A DNA stretch of 64,000 bases. Source: CAYZPB01 sp964568525. Its GTDB lineage: Bacteria > Bacillota > Bacilli > Tepidibacillales > Tepidibacillaceae. Shown one piece after another: positions 8,033-17,121 of the stretch (position 1 is its first letter; each line of letters begins with the position of its first letter). Location of the stretch: contig CAZMPM010000001.1 in NCBI GenBank assembly GCA_964568525.1, forward strand, positions 37,118 through 101,117, given 5' to 3'. Made by a program: the position numbers and the translations under genes. The notes under the pieces were generated by a model. That model ran no database searches, was not told the DNA's origin, and saw nothing but the letters and a program-made list of their open reading frames with translations.

Positions 8033-11000
8033 GTCTCTCACCAACGCCAGAGCAGCTTGCTGCCATAAATACGTTAGATAGAAACTGCATTGTTACTGCC
8101 GGAGCTGGCTCGGGCAAAACCTTCGTACTTGTTGAGCGTTTTCTAAAAATAATTGAAGAAGAAGCGAAAACTGACGCAAACATAGTTGGCAAGATAGTTG
8201 CAATCACCTTTACCGATAAAGCGGCTAATGAGATGAAGCAGCGGGTTCGAACCAAATGTATCAACCGCAGGGAGATTTCCGTTGCTATTAATAATGAAGA
8301 GGATGTTGAGTTGTGGTCAAATATTATTTTGCAATTAGAGAATGCCAATATCGCGACCTTCCATGCCTATTGCACGAAGTTGCTCAGACTTCATCCGATT
8401 GAAGCAGGACTTGATCCACGCTTTGAGGTGATGGAAGGGACTGAGTCGAAACGTGTAATTTATCATGTGATTGAAAAAATTGTTAAAAATGCGCTGGTTA
8501 CTCATAATAAAGCGAATGGTGGAGAATTATTCCATTGGGTAACGGTGGTTGGTTTTAAGAAAGCAGTTAGCAATTTAGTAGAAATTTATGAAAAAATTTG
8601 CAATCACATTACTGAGCTGGATGAGGCAGTCAAGTTAACTGAGGACAGCTTTAACGAGGGCTTTAGCGAGGTCTTGTCAGCCATTCCTCAACTGATTGGG
8701 TTGGCTGATACACTTTACAATGTTGAGGGTGATTCGAATAAAATGACGGAATTTCGCGAATTTTGGGGAGAGGTGCGTATTAATATTGACTTTAGCGCCA
8801 TTGATCCAGCTGATTTCGCTAGTCTTGTAACAGTACTTGTGGCAAAAAGTAGTGGCAATTTTTATCTTGACGCTGCAAAAAGTGCGCGCCAAGAATTAAA
8901 TACTTATACAAAACAGCTTGCGGAGTTCGTGAATGCTTTTGTGAGTTATCAGCAGCAGGAGCAGAATCTAACCAGTGAAATATTGCGTGTAATTAGAGAA
9001 ATCGATTTGGCATACAAAAAAGAAAAAAATGAATTAAACAAATTGGATTTTAATGATCTCATTCTACGAGTAATTCATTTACTGCGTGGTAGTGACGAGA
9101 TTAGAGCAAAAGTACGCACAGGCATTGCATATCTGATGGTTGATGAATTTCAAGATAGCAACCAGATTCAGAAAGAGCTAATTGACCTGCTACTTATTGA
9201 TGAACATGGACAGATTAAATCAGGGGGACTTTTTATTGTTGGCGATCCTAAGCAATCAATCTATCGTTTTCGCGGTGCCGATGTTAGCATCTTTAAGGAG
9301 ATGGAGAAACAACTGGCAAGTCATGGTGGATCGATTCTACCGATGAAAATAAATTTCCGTTCGCAACCAGAGGTGATTGATTTTGTTAATCATTTTTTTG
9401 CAAGAATTATGTCGCCCGATGCTAATTCTCCTAACTATTATGAAGAAGCCGAGTATGGAAGGAAAGAGCTGGGTGTGGGCAGAATTGAATACATCCCGGT
9501 TTTTGATGTAAAAAATGGTGCCGATATTGAAGAGGAAGATGTTGATGCAGATCTGTTAGCTGAGTACAAGCTACAAGAACGAGAGGCGATGCTGATTGCT
9601 GCACGAATTAAGGAATTTGTTGATCATGGTATTGAGCCGAAAGAGATTACCATTCTTTTTCAAGCAATGACAAATATTCGACTTTATGAACAAGCACTGC
9701 GCATTGTAGATGTGCCGTTCTATACGGTTGGTGGCCGGGGGTTTTTCGCTAAACAGGAGATCTATGATCTATTAAATATCTTAAATTATCTAGATGATCA
9801 ATCGAACCAGATAGCTCTAGCTGGTATTTTACGCTCGCCACTTGTTGCAATAACTGATGAGACATTATATTTGTTAGCCAAAAAAGGCCTTCTTCACAAG
9901 CCGCTTAGCAGCTGGGACCATGAGTTAGCGTCGCTTCCTGTAGATGAGATCAGTAAGCTGAATTTTATTAGCAAAATTTTTACATTGTGGGCGGCAGAAT
10001 GGAGTGGTACCAGCATTATAGAACAGCTTGATTTTTGGGTTAATCGGACTAATTTCAAAGCAATTCTACTCGCAAACGAGGATGGAATCCAAAAAGTAGC
10101 GAACATTAATAAATTTAGAAGAATTGTTAGCGAACTATCTGCTGATAATCCTTTTTCAACCTATCTGTTATTAAAACGGATTGAGCGGATTATTTCTGAT
10201 GAAGAAAAAATTACGGAAGCGGCAATTTCCTCCGAGGCAGACAATGCCGTTCGCCTAATGAATATCCACCAATCTAAAGGCTTAGAATTTCCGTATGTAT
10301 TTATCCCAAACTTATCGCGCAAGCCGGTTAGCGAGCAGTCGATAATCCGCTACGATCTAAAAAAAGGCTTAAGTTGCAAGGTTCCGCTGCCAAATGGAGA
10401 ATTTGGTGTGCCACTACGCTGGCTTCTGGTTAGAGAACAGGAGAGACTTTTAGAGCGAGAGGAATCGATTCGCTTGTTTTACGTGGCAGCCACACGCGCC
10501 ATCAACGGTTTAATTCTGTCAGGGAAATTTGAGGAAGAGATGAATGAGGAGCAGACCAACGATAGCTCAATCTGGAGCAAGTGGTTTGGCACAATTTTCG
10601 ATTTTTCAAAGAGTCGCAATAACACACTCCCATACACCACAAAAGGGCGCACAAGGGAAATACAGGTCTTTACAAAAGAAATTAACCTTGACCTGCTCAA
10701 CACAGAACGAAAAGAGCTTGTTGATATCACAAAAATTGTGGAAGCGGCAATAACTGAGGCGCAAATTGATGTAACAAATGAAAGTACTGAGTGTGGTTAT
10801 TTAAAAAAAATTAACACCGAAAATAGTAGCCGAATATTTAACATAACAGCAATTAATCGTTATTTAAAATGTCCGCGGTTTTATTATTACTTTGATGTCA
10901 GAAAAATTAATCGTATTTTCCCAAGCTTTTTAACAAAGGTTGAAATTGATGACAAGCGAGAAATAGTTGACGATGACTTAACAAACATAAGTTTGGAACA

Positions 11001-11625
11001 GAGGTTATCGCCACAATTAAAAGGGATAATCGTTCATAATTTAATGGAAAGGATTACGCTTGATCCCACTAATCTGATGTGCTGGGAGAAGCTTTTTGAC
11101 GAGCAGCTGGCCGAGATCGTTTTGGAAGATACTGCGGAAGCTATTGCGGAAACAGCGACTTTTAAAGAAGAGGTAGGTGCTTTTATAAGTAATTATGCAA
11201 CAAACCCACTAGCGCAATCAAATGCTAATGAGATTCTGGCGGAGTTGGAATTCATTTTGCAACTGGCCAACGGTAAAGTATACGGTTTAATCGACCGCAT
11301 CGAGCTAACGGATGATAGCTTTACGATTATTGATTATAAAACGGATCAGGTGATTCAAGTAGAGCAATATGCTGCACAAATAAAAACGTATGCGCTTGCT
11401 ATGCTGAAAAATCTTAAAAAAGAGGCGCAGGGTGGATTTCTCTACTACATTCGTCATAATCGTTTAGAGGAGATTACTGTTGATAAGGATACGCTGTTAA
11501 GATGGGAGACTGAACTAGAAGGGATTCTGTTTGAGATTAACCAAGCGATTAATAGCAACAACTATACAAAAAAGTTAGAGCAATGCTCTAATTGTGAATT
11601 TGCTAAGCTATGTGCAAATGATTAA
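8029..11625 (+). CDS. addA: AddA helicase-nuclease subunit
   Basis: A 1198-residue UvrD/Rep superfamily 1 helicase fused to a PD-(D/E)XK nuclease; it partners AddB. Walker A GAGSGKT is at 25-31. Downstream come LMVDEFQDSN (Walker B), GDPKQSIYRFRGAD, NFRSQPEVI, HQSKGLEFPYV and LFYVAATRA. The nuclease shows KGIIVHNLME, GLIDRIE and IIDYKTDQ. Unusually for AddA, the nuclease is framed by YLKCPRFYYYF and CSNCEFAKLC, a four-cysteine pattern of iron-sulphur nucleases. The start at 8029 is preferred over 7999 because GGGGAGG (8014-8020) fits it and it couples with the addB stop. Confidence 0.95.
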   Translation: MSLSPTPEQLAAINTLDRNCIVTAGAGSGKTFVLVERFLKIIEEEAKTDANIVGKIVAITFTDKAANEMKQRVRTKCINRREISVAINNEEDVELWSNIILQLENANIATFHAYCTKLLRLHPIEAGLDPRFEVMEGTESKRVIYHVIEKIVKNALVTHNKANGGELFHWVTVVGFKKAVSNLVEIYEKICNHITELDEAVKLTEDSFNEGFSEVLSAIPQLIGLADTLYNVEGDSNKMTEFREFWGEVRINIDFSAIDPADFASLVTVLVAKSSGNFYLDAAKSARQELNTYTKQLAEFVNAFVSYQQQEQNLTSEILRVIREIDLAYKKEKNELNKLDFNDLILRVIHLLRGSDEIRAKVRTGIAYLMVDEFQDSNQIQKELIDLLLIDEHGQIKSGGLFIVGDPKQSIYRFRGADVSIFKEMEKQLASHGGSILPMKINFRSQPEVIDFVNHFFARIMSPDANSPNYYEEAEYGRKELGVGRIEYIPVFDVKNGADIEEEDVDADLLAEYKLQEREAMLIAARIKEFVDHGIEPKEITILFQAMTNIRLYEQALRIVDVPFYTVGGRGFFAKQEIYDLLNILNYLDDQSNQIALAGILRSPLVAITDETLYLLAKKGLLHKPLSSWDHELASLPVDEISKLNFISKIFTLWAAEWSGTSIIEQLDFWVNRTNFKAILLANEDGIQKVANINKFRRIVSELSADNPFSTYLLLKRIERIISDEEKITEAAISSEADNAVRLMNIHQSKGLEFPYVFIPNLSRKPVSEQSIIRYDLKKGLSCKVPLPNGEFGVPLRWLLVREQERLLEREESIRLFYVAATRAINGLILSGKFEEEMNEEQTNDSSIWSKWFGTIFDFSKSRNNTLPYTTKGRTREIQVFTKEINLDLLNTERKELVDITKIVEAAITEAQIDVTNESTECGYLKKINTENSSRIFNITAINRYLKCPRFYYYFDVRKINRIFPSFLTKVEIDDKREIVDDDLTNISLEQRLSPQLKGIIVHNLMERITLDPTNLMCWEKLFDEQLAEIVLEDTAEAIAETATFKEEVGAFISNYATNPLAQSNANEILAELEFILQLANGKVYGLIDRIELTDDSFTIIDYKTDQVIQVEQYAAQIKTYALAMLKNLKKEAQGGFLYYIRHNRLEEITVDKDTLLRWETELEGILFEINQAINSNNYTKKLEQCSNCEFAKLCAND

Positions 11626-12425
11626 TAGCGATGTTGTTCTCCGATAAATGCGTTTGCGACACGATTCCAAAATGGAAATGGACGATAGCGTATAAATCTA
11701 ATTTTTTCATCTGCGACAGCGCATTTGATCGATTGAATTTTATCAAGTTTCACGTTGAGGTGATCATAAGAGATTGATAATTCACCTTCATACTCTGGTA
11801 GCAGTTCAATTGTCTGCCCCTTAGGTAGCAATAACGAAGATCCGATCGTGCGGTAAACGCGATTATTTAGTGAAGCAATCTCGCTAAGTTGTATCGACTC
11901 GAATGATGGGTGAATAATCGCTCCGCCAATACTTTTGTTATAGGCAGTGCTGCCAGATGGCGTTGCAATACAAAGTCCATCACCACGGAAGGTTTCAAAA
12001 TCATAACCGTTAATCTTAACTCTCATCACGAGACTTTTTTTTAGACTTTTGACTACAAATTCGTTGAGGGAAATAACTTCGTATTCGCTATCTTCAGTAT
12101 AAATAGTAACTTTCACAAGTGGATATTCGCTAATTCTAAATTCGTTATTATTAGCAATCATTGTTGTTAAAATTTCTAAATCTTCAACCTGCCAATCAGC
12201 ATAAAAGCCTAAATGTCCAGTATGAATTCCCAGGAAAGCAATGTCTTGTAGGCGGTCTCTATACTGATGGAATGCCTTTAGAAAAGTGCCGTCACCGCCG
12301 ATTGAGATAACGATTGTCGGCGCTTTATTGTCATTTACCAGCTTATGCTTATCAGCATACTTTTTAAACTGCGCAGCGGTATCTAAAGAAATTAGATTGT
12401 CGCGTACTACTAAACCGTACTTCAT
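11622..12425 (-). CDS. nadK: NAD kinase
   Basis: Phosphorylates NAD to NADP; cytosolic. A 267-residue protein with the family hallmarks GGDGTFLKAF near residue 45 and GDGLCIATPSGSTAYNKS in the middle. The start is the ATG at 12425, seven bases after GGAGG; an upstream in-frame ATG at 12440 is followed at once by that ribosome site and is unlikely. Its stop codon and that of addA interlock over four bases (TTAA, 11622-11625), leaving no room for a terminator between the convergent genes. Confidence 0.93.
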   Translation of the reverse strand: MKYGLVVRDNLISLDTAAQFKKYADKHKLVNDNKAPTIVISIGGDGTFLKAFHQYRDRLQDIAFLGIHTGHLGFYADWQVEDLEILTTMIANNNEFRISEYPLVKVTIYTEDSEYEVISLNEFVVKSLKKSLVMRVKINGYDFETFRGDGLCIATPSGSTAYNKSIGGAIIHPSFESIQLSEIASLNNRVYRTIGSSLLLPKGQTIELLPEYEGELSISYDHLNVKLDKIQSIKCAVADEKIRFIRYRPFPFWNRVANAFIGEQHRY

Positions 12426-12638
12426 CAGTACACCTCCCATTAGAACTATCTACATTATACAGTATGTCGCTTTTAGATGGTAGCAGTTGTCGTAAGTTTG
12501 GAATTTGCGAAATATATTTTTGGGTGGTATTATTGCAGTGGATAAGATATAATAACATAAGTGGTATTTTATGAATAGTCGTTTTTAGTGTATTTAAAAA
12601 ATAGAGTAGATGAAATCGTTCTATGAGGAGGAAGAGAG

Positions 12639-12890
12639 ATGGGAATTGCAGGAATTGGTATACCGGGTTTAATTCTGATTTTGGTTATTGCTTTAATTAT
12701 TTTTGGACCAAATAAATTGCCACAGCTTGGAAGAGCGGCAGGTTCGACTTTAAGAGAATTTAAAGCAGCTACTAAAGGACTACATGATGATGTAAAAGAA
12801 GATATTCAAGAATTAAAAGAAGATGCGAAAGATATCAAGGAAGATGTACAAGAGGCTGTTACTGCTGAAATCAAACCTGATAAGAAGTAA
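12639..12890 (+). CDS. tatA: TatA-type twin-arginine translocase subunit
   Basis: An 83-residue TatA/E protein. It has a short N-terminal membrane segment (LILILVIALIIF), the hinge FGPNKLPQLGRAAG, an amphipathic helix (LREFKAATKGL) and a charged acidic/lysine tail. It would form the protein-conducting part of the Tat pathway for folded proteins. TatC, which is required, is not in this window. GAGGAGG precedes the ATG. It is a single-gene unit ended by the hairpin at 12910. Confidence 0.9.
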   Translation: MGIAGIGIPGLILILVIALIIFGPNKLPQLGRAAGSTLREFKAATKGLHDDVKEDIQELKEDAKDIKEDVQEAVTAEIKPDKK

Positions 12891-12909
12891 TAAGAGAATG
12901 TGTAAATAA

Positions 12910-12950
12910 AAATCCCTGTTAGTTAGACTAACAGGGATTTATTTTTATTT
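12910..12950 (+). terminator. Bidirectional terminator between tatA and the SDR gene
   Basis: A perfect 14-bp stem (12910-12923 with 12927-12940) and a 3-base loop. A T-rich run follows on the plus strand, and A-rich sequence precedes it so that the reverse strand also gets a T-rich tail. It separates convergent genes. Confidence 0.9.
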
Positions 12951-12958
12951 AATATAGA

Positions 12959-13723
12959 TTAGTTTGCTGTCCAGCCACCATCAGCGACTAGCGTGATTCC
13001 GTTAACGAAGCTTGCATCATCTGAAACTAAGAATAAAGCAACTTGTGCAATTTGTTCTGGTTCACCGCTAGGTGCATGATCGGAAGCAGCTCCTTTAGTT
13101 AGTGCTTCAAGACCAAGCATATCAGGAGCTGTAATAGTAGCTCCAATATTTGTATTTACACCACCAGGGGCAATAGCATTACAACGAATTCCAAATTGAC
13201 CATAGGTAGCAGCAATATTTTTGGTAAGTCCGACTAGCCCGTGTTTGGAAGCGACATAAGATGCTCCGCCCCTAGTTCCAAAAAGGCCACCGACTGATGC
13301 TGTATTAATAATTGCTCCACCTGTTGCTTGCTCTTTCATAATATTAAGTGCAAGACGTGATGCCATCATTGGTGCAGTAAGGTTAATCGCAAGAACACGA
13401 TTCCACAAATCATTTTGAAGATTTCCTACTGTTACAAAATTGTCCATAATTCCTGCGTTGTTAACTAGGATATCTAGTTTGCCGTAGGTTTTCACAGCAG
13501 TATTGATCATATTCTCGATATCTTCTTCTTTCGTAACGTTAGTTGGTACAGCAATTGCTGTTCCGCCCTTAGCCTTAATTTGGTCGACAACTGCTTGTAG
13601 ACCCTCAGCGTTAAGATCGGCTGCCACAACTTTAGCACCTTCTGCAGCAAACAGTGTTACTATCGCTTTTCCCATCCCTGAAGCTGCACCTGTAACAACC
13701 GCAACTTTGTTTTGTAATTTCAT
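12959..13723 (-). CDS. SDR-family oxidoreductase
   Basis: A 254-residue classical short-chain dehydrogenase/reductase. The cofactor loop is TGAASGMG near residue 12. An Asp after strand 2 (VVAADLNAE) suggests NAD(H). NNAG is near residue 89, followed by the catalytic Ser (NTASVGG) and YVASK. It ends GGWTAN. The substrate is not predictable; glucose-dehydrogenase-like and 3-oxoacyl reductase-like enzymes share this pattern. GAGGAGG precedes the ATG. It lies downstream of a second SDR on the same strand, so the two are probably one operon. Confidence 0.85.
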   Translation of the reverse strand: MKLQNKVAVVTGAASGMGKAIVTLFAAEGAKVVAADLNAEGLQAVVDQIKAKGGTAIAVPTNVTKEEDIENMINTAVKTYGKLDILVNNAGIMDNFVTVGNLQNDLWNRVLAINLTAPMMASRLALNIMKEQATGGAIINTASVGGLFGTRGGASYVASKHGLVGLTKNIAATYGQFGIRCNAIAPGGVNTNIGATITAPDMLGLEALTKGAASDHAPSGEPEQIAQVALFLVSDDASFVNGITLVADGGWTAN

Positions 13724-13787
13724 TTTTTCTCCTCCTCTTTTTTTCTTACATTCACTTCGAATTTACTGTAATCAAAAGCTTATAAAC

Positions 13788-14522
13788 CTAAATAGCAGTA
13801 ATACCACCATCAACTACGAATTCAGCTCCGGTTGAGTAGCTAGAATCGTCTGAAGCTAAATATAACACAAGGTTAGAAACTTCAATCGGTTCAGCAATTC
13901 TTCTGAGCGGAATCATTTTAGCAAATTCTTGTATCGCATCCTTGCTATCTTCTTGCATAATCATTGGGGTACTAATCACACCAGGATGCACTGAGTTTAC
14001 ACGAATGTTGTAGTGTGTGCATTCCACTGCCGCTGCTTTTGTCATTCCGCGTACTGCAAATTTGGTATCAGTATAACCGATTGCGCCGCCCACGAGACCG
14101 TTAATTGAAGAAATATTAATTATTGAACCTTTGCCTGCTTTCTGCATAGAAGGAATCGTTGCTTTCATTCCAAGGAAAACAGATACCTGGTTAATATCTA
14201 CAATTTTTCTGTACTCTTGTTCAGACATCGTTAGTATTGATTTGGCAAGAGAAATTCCAGCGTTATTCACTAAAACTGTTACTGGTCCAAAGTGCTTTTC
14301 CGCTGCGGCAATAACGTTTGCCCAATCGTCTGCATTAGTAACATTATGTTTAACAAATATTGCATTAGGGGCAAGTTTACTAGCCAACTCTTTTCCTTTT
14401 TCTTCATTTAAATCAGTTAAAACAACCTTGGCTCCTTCTTTTACAAATAGCTCTGCATGTGATGCACCCATTCCCTGTGCTGCACCAGTAATAATTGCTA
14501 CTTTTCCTTCTAATTTTTTCAT
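13788..14522 (-). CDS. SDR-family alcohol dehydrogenase-like protein
   Basis: A 244-residue classical SDR with TGAAQGMG, NNAGIS, the catalytic Ser in NISSINGLVG, and YTDTK as the YxxxK pair. The FGPVTVLVNNAG and GAEFVVDGG stretches resemble the R-specific alcohol dehydrogenases of lactobacilli. An Asp in VVLTDLNEE suggests NAD rather than NADP. AAGGAGGAG sits before the ATG. It is upstream of, and probably co-transcribed with, the SDR at 12959; the two share only moderate similarity. Confidence 0.85.
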   Translation of the reverse strand: MKKLEGKVAIITGAAQGMGASHAELFVKEGAKVVLTDLNEEKGKELASKLAPNAIFVKHNVTNADDWANVIAAAEKHFGPVTVLVNNAGISLAKSILTMSEQEYRKIVDINQVSVFLGMKATIPSMQKAGKGSIINISSINGLVGGAIGYTDTKFAVRGMTKAAAVECTHYNIRVNSVHPGVISTPMIMQEDSKDAIQEFAKMIPLRRIAEPIEVSNLVLYLASDDSSYSTGAEFVVDGGITAI

Positions 14523-14725
14523 TGTTCTCCTCCTTAAAAATCTCTTTTTTTCAAAGATTGCTCATTTTGAGCGATGTTATTTTTATTATAATATATAAAT
14601 ACATTTTGCACAATATTTATTATCTCTTTTTATAGGAAGATTTATAAATAAATTAACTTTTTTTTTATTTGTTTAAATATGTTGTTATTGATTGCTATTA
14701 TATATAATAAAATATATAAGTACTT

Positions 14726-14739
14726 TACCAATATTGGTA
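14726..14739. promoter_or_regulatory. 14-bp perfect palindrome before lemA (possible operator)
   Basis: TACCAATATTGGTA, perfectly self-complementary, lies just upstream of the GGAGGAG ribosome site of the LemA gene and between divergent transcription units. It could be a repressor site or a weak hairpin. No cognate regulator is identifiable. Confidence 0.4.
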
Positions 14740-14755
14740 GAATGGAGGAGTTTAG

Positions 14756-15310
14756 ATGGGTGGCTATATTTTTGGCGCAGTATTAGCACTAATTGTTATC
14801 GGTGTATTATGGGTAGTCTCGGTGCAACGTTCACTGGTTACTTATGATGAAAATGTTAATAATGCAATGTCGCAGATTGGTGTACAGCTTTCGACACGCT
14901 GGGATGCTTTAACAGCATTACTTGATCTCACAAAAGGCTATGCGGAGTACGAGTATCGAGCGATTACGGATACAATTAAATTGCGGAGAACGATTACGCG
15001 TGATTCTTCGCCGCAAGAGGTAATGGAACAAGAAACGCTTATTACGGACGCACTCAGTAGAATTATGGCTATTGCAGAGAATTATCCTGATTTAAAAGTT
15101 AATCAGACCTATATAAAAACAATGGATTCACTTAATCTTTATGAAAACATGGTTAGAACTAGTAGACAGATTTATAATGACTCTGTCACAAAATTAAATC
15201 GTGCGATTCGAATGTTTCCAACAAATTTAATTGCTGGGCCTTTGGGATTCACACAACGCGATTATCTAGAGGCTGTTGAAAGTAAGGCTAATATGCCGGA
15301 CATGAAGTAA
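14756..15310 (+). CDS. lemA: LemA family protein
   Basis: A 184-residue protein with one N-terminal membrane segment (about residues 5-23), a VQRSLVTYDENVNNAMSQI start to the helical bundle, and the typical YNDSVTKLNRAIRMFPTNLIA pattern near residues 140-160. Biochemical function is not known; it is usually paired with a DUF2207 protein, as here. GGAGGAG precedes the ATG. It heads a LemA-DUF2207-DUF937 group. Confidence 0.9.
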   Translation: MGGYIFGAVLALIVIGVLWVVSVQRSLVTYDENVNNAMSQIGVQLSTRWDALTALLDLTKGYAEYEYRAITDTIKLRRTITRDSSPQEVMEQETLITDALSRIMAIAENYPDLKVNQTYIKTMDSLNLYENMVRTSRQIYNDSVTKLNRAIRMFPTNLIAGPLGFTQRDYLEAVESKANMPDMK

Positions 15311-15323
15311 TTCTGATTCTCCA

Positions 15324-17066
15324 TTGGAGGCGTTTACGATTAAGAAAATCTCGGTAGTTCTTTTTAGTATGTTTATTCTACTGTGTGCATTTGCACCGGT
15401 TGTTTTTGCTGCAAATAATGTTGAGAACATCGATATTAAGGTTGTTATAAACGATGATGGGTCGGCTAGTATTACTCAAATCTGGCGAGGGTCGTTTAAT
15501 GAAGGAACAGAAGCTTATGTTGTAATTAATAATCTTGATGGTATGACGATTGAGGATTTTCAGGTTCGTGATCTTAATGGGCCATTTACTTATAAAGCTA
15601 ATTGGGATATAAACGGAAGTTTTCAAAGCAAATACCGCCAATATGGCATTGTTACTACAGCAGAAGGCTATGAGTTATGCTGGGGATTATCCGAGTATGG
15701 TAATCGTGAGTATACCATTTCCTATAAAATACGTGGAATTGTAGGTTCATATCTCGATGATGATGGATTTAACTTTCAGTTTGTAAACCCAGGTATGAAC
15801 ACGATCCCCACTGATGCCACGGTTGAGCTTTATTTAGCGAATGGGACTATCCTTAATCAGGATAATACTGGTATTTGGGCATTTGGCTATTACGGACAAA
15901 TTATTTTTATGGAGAATGGACACGTCTACGCTTTTACAGAAAAACCATTATCAAGCAGTGATATGCATATAACAATCATGATCCGTCTTAATAAGGATCT
16001 AATTAGTCCAGAAAGAGTAACTAATCAATATTTTGCAGATGTAATTGACAAGGCGTTTATTGACAGTGATTATTCGCAGAATGGCGAGGTTATACCCGAT
16101 CAGGGTAACGGATTTGTACCAGATCAGGCAGAGGAACCGTCTTTTCTAGTAAAAATTATGATGACGCTTGCGGCAGCAGTCCCAATTGCGATTTTTGGCG
16201 GGATAGGTCTTAGAGCATTTCGCAAACAGAGAAAGCTTAGCCAATTATATAAAGATGCTAATTATTTTCGTGATATTCCTTTTAAGGGCGAGATGGAACC
16301 GGCATATGTGTTGGCAAAAGATTATGGCCAAGCAAAAGAAGATGGAAACTTAATCGGTGCGGCATTCTTAAGGCTGATTAATGAAAATAGTTTAGTACCA
16401 ATCGATGAAAAGAGTGTCGGTTTTTTCGGGCGTGAGCGGGTGAGTATTTCACTTAGACTGGTTAAACCTCCGGTAGATGCTGGTTATACAGCCGAAAAAC
16501 TCTATAATCTATTAATTCTTGCTAGTGGAGAAGATCAAATTCTCCAAGAAAAAGAATTAGAGAAATATTCGAAGAAAAATTATAAGGCACTGCTTGATAT
16601 CGTTAATGAGGCTAAGGCTGAAGGGGAGAGAGCACTTCGCAACTTGCAGATTTATGAGAAGACAAAGGAAACAAAATTATTAGGTTTATCTAAATTTGGT
16701 GAGGATCAACTTACTAATATTATGGGTTTTAAAAAGTTTTTATTAGATTTTTCTTTGATTAATGAGCGAGGTATTTCTGAGGCAATCCTCTGGCAGGATT
16801 ATTTGACATTTGCTACACTATTTGGGATTGCTGATAAAACGATTGAACAATTTAAAAAGGTTTATCCAGTTCCGACAGATTATAGTGAACAGGCGCTGTA
16901 TTCCTATCAGCTTTCAACCACTTATATGCACGCATCTTATTTAGCAGCGTTTGCTGCGGGGCAAGCTGCTGCAAATACTGCTCGCTCGTCCGGTTTTGGT
17001 GGAGGCGCCTCATTTGGCGGTGGCGGTGGTTTTAGCGGCGGTGGAATGGGTGGCGGAACTCGTTAA
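15324..17066 (+). CDS. DUF2207 membrane protein, partner of LemA
   Basis: About 580 residues. A signal peptide comes first, then an extracytoplasmic DUF2207 domain (about 30-265), a membrane segment near residues 278-295, a cytosolic region, and a Gly-rich tail (GFGGGASFGGGGGFSGGGMGGG). The family accompanies LemA and has no settled function. The only canonical start at the 5' end is TTG at 15324, but that TTG is part of the TTGGAGG ribosome site itself. The best-placed start by spacing is ATT at 15339, which would give a normal KKISVVLFSMF signal peptide. The end is firm; the start is uncertain. Confidence 0.85.
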   Translation: MEAFTIKKISVVLFSMFILLCAFAPVVFAANNVENIDIKVVINDDGSASITQIWRGSFNEGTEAYVVINNLDGMTIEDFQVRDLNGPFTYKANWDINGSFQSKYRQYGIVTTAEGYELCWGLSEYGNREYTISYKIRGIVGSYLDDDGFNFQFVNPGMNTIPTDATVELYLANGTILNQDNTGIWAFGYYGQIIFMENGHVYAFTEKPLSSSDMHITIMIRLNKDLISPERVTNQYFADVIDKAFIDSDYSQNGEVIPDQGNGFVPDQAEEPSFLVKIMMTLAAAVPIAIFGGIGLRAFRKQRKLSQLYKDANYFRDIPFKGEMEPAYVLAKDYGQAKEDGNLIGAAFLRLINENSLVPIDEKSVGFFGRERVSISLRLVKPPVDAGYTAEKLYNLLILASGEDQILQEKELEKYSKKNYKALLDIVNEAKAEGERALRNLQIYEKTKETKLLGLSKFGEDQLTNIMGFKKFLLDFSLINERGISEAILWQDYLTFATLFGIADKTIEQFKKVYPVPTDYSEQALYSYQLSTTYMHASYLAAFAAGQAAANTARSSGFGGGASFGGGGGFSGGGMGGGTR

Positions 17067-17121
17067 ATAGTGATAGTCAATGTCATTAGGGTAAATAAAA
17101 AAAGTATTTGAGGTGATTGGA

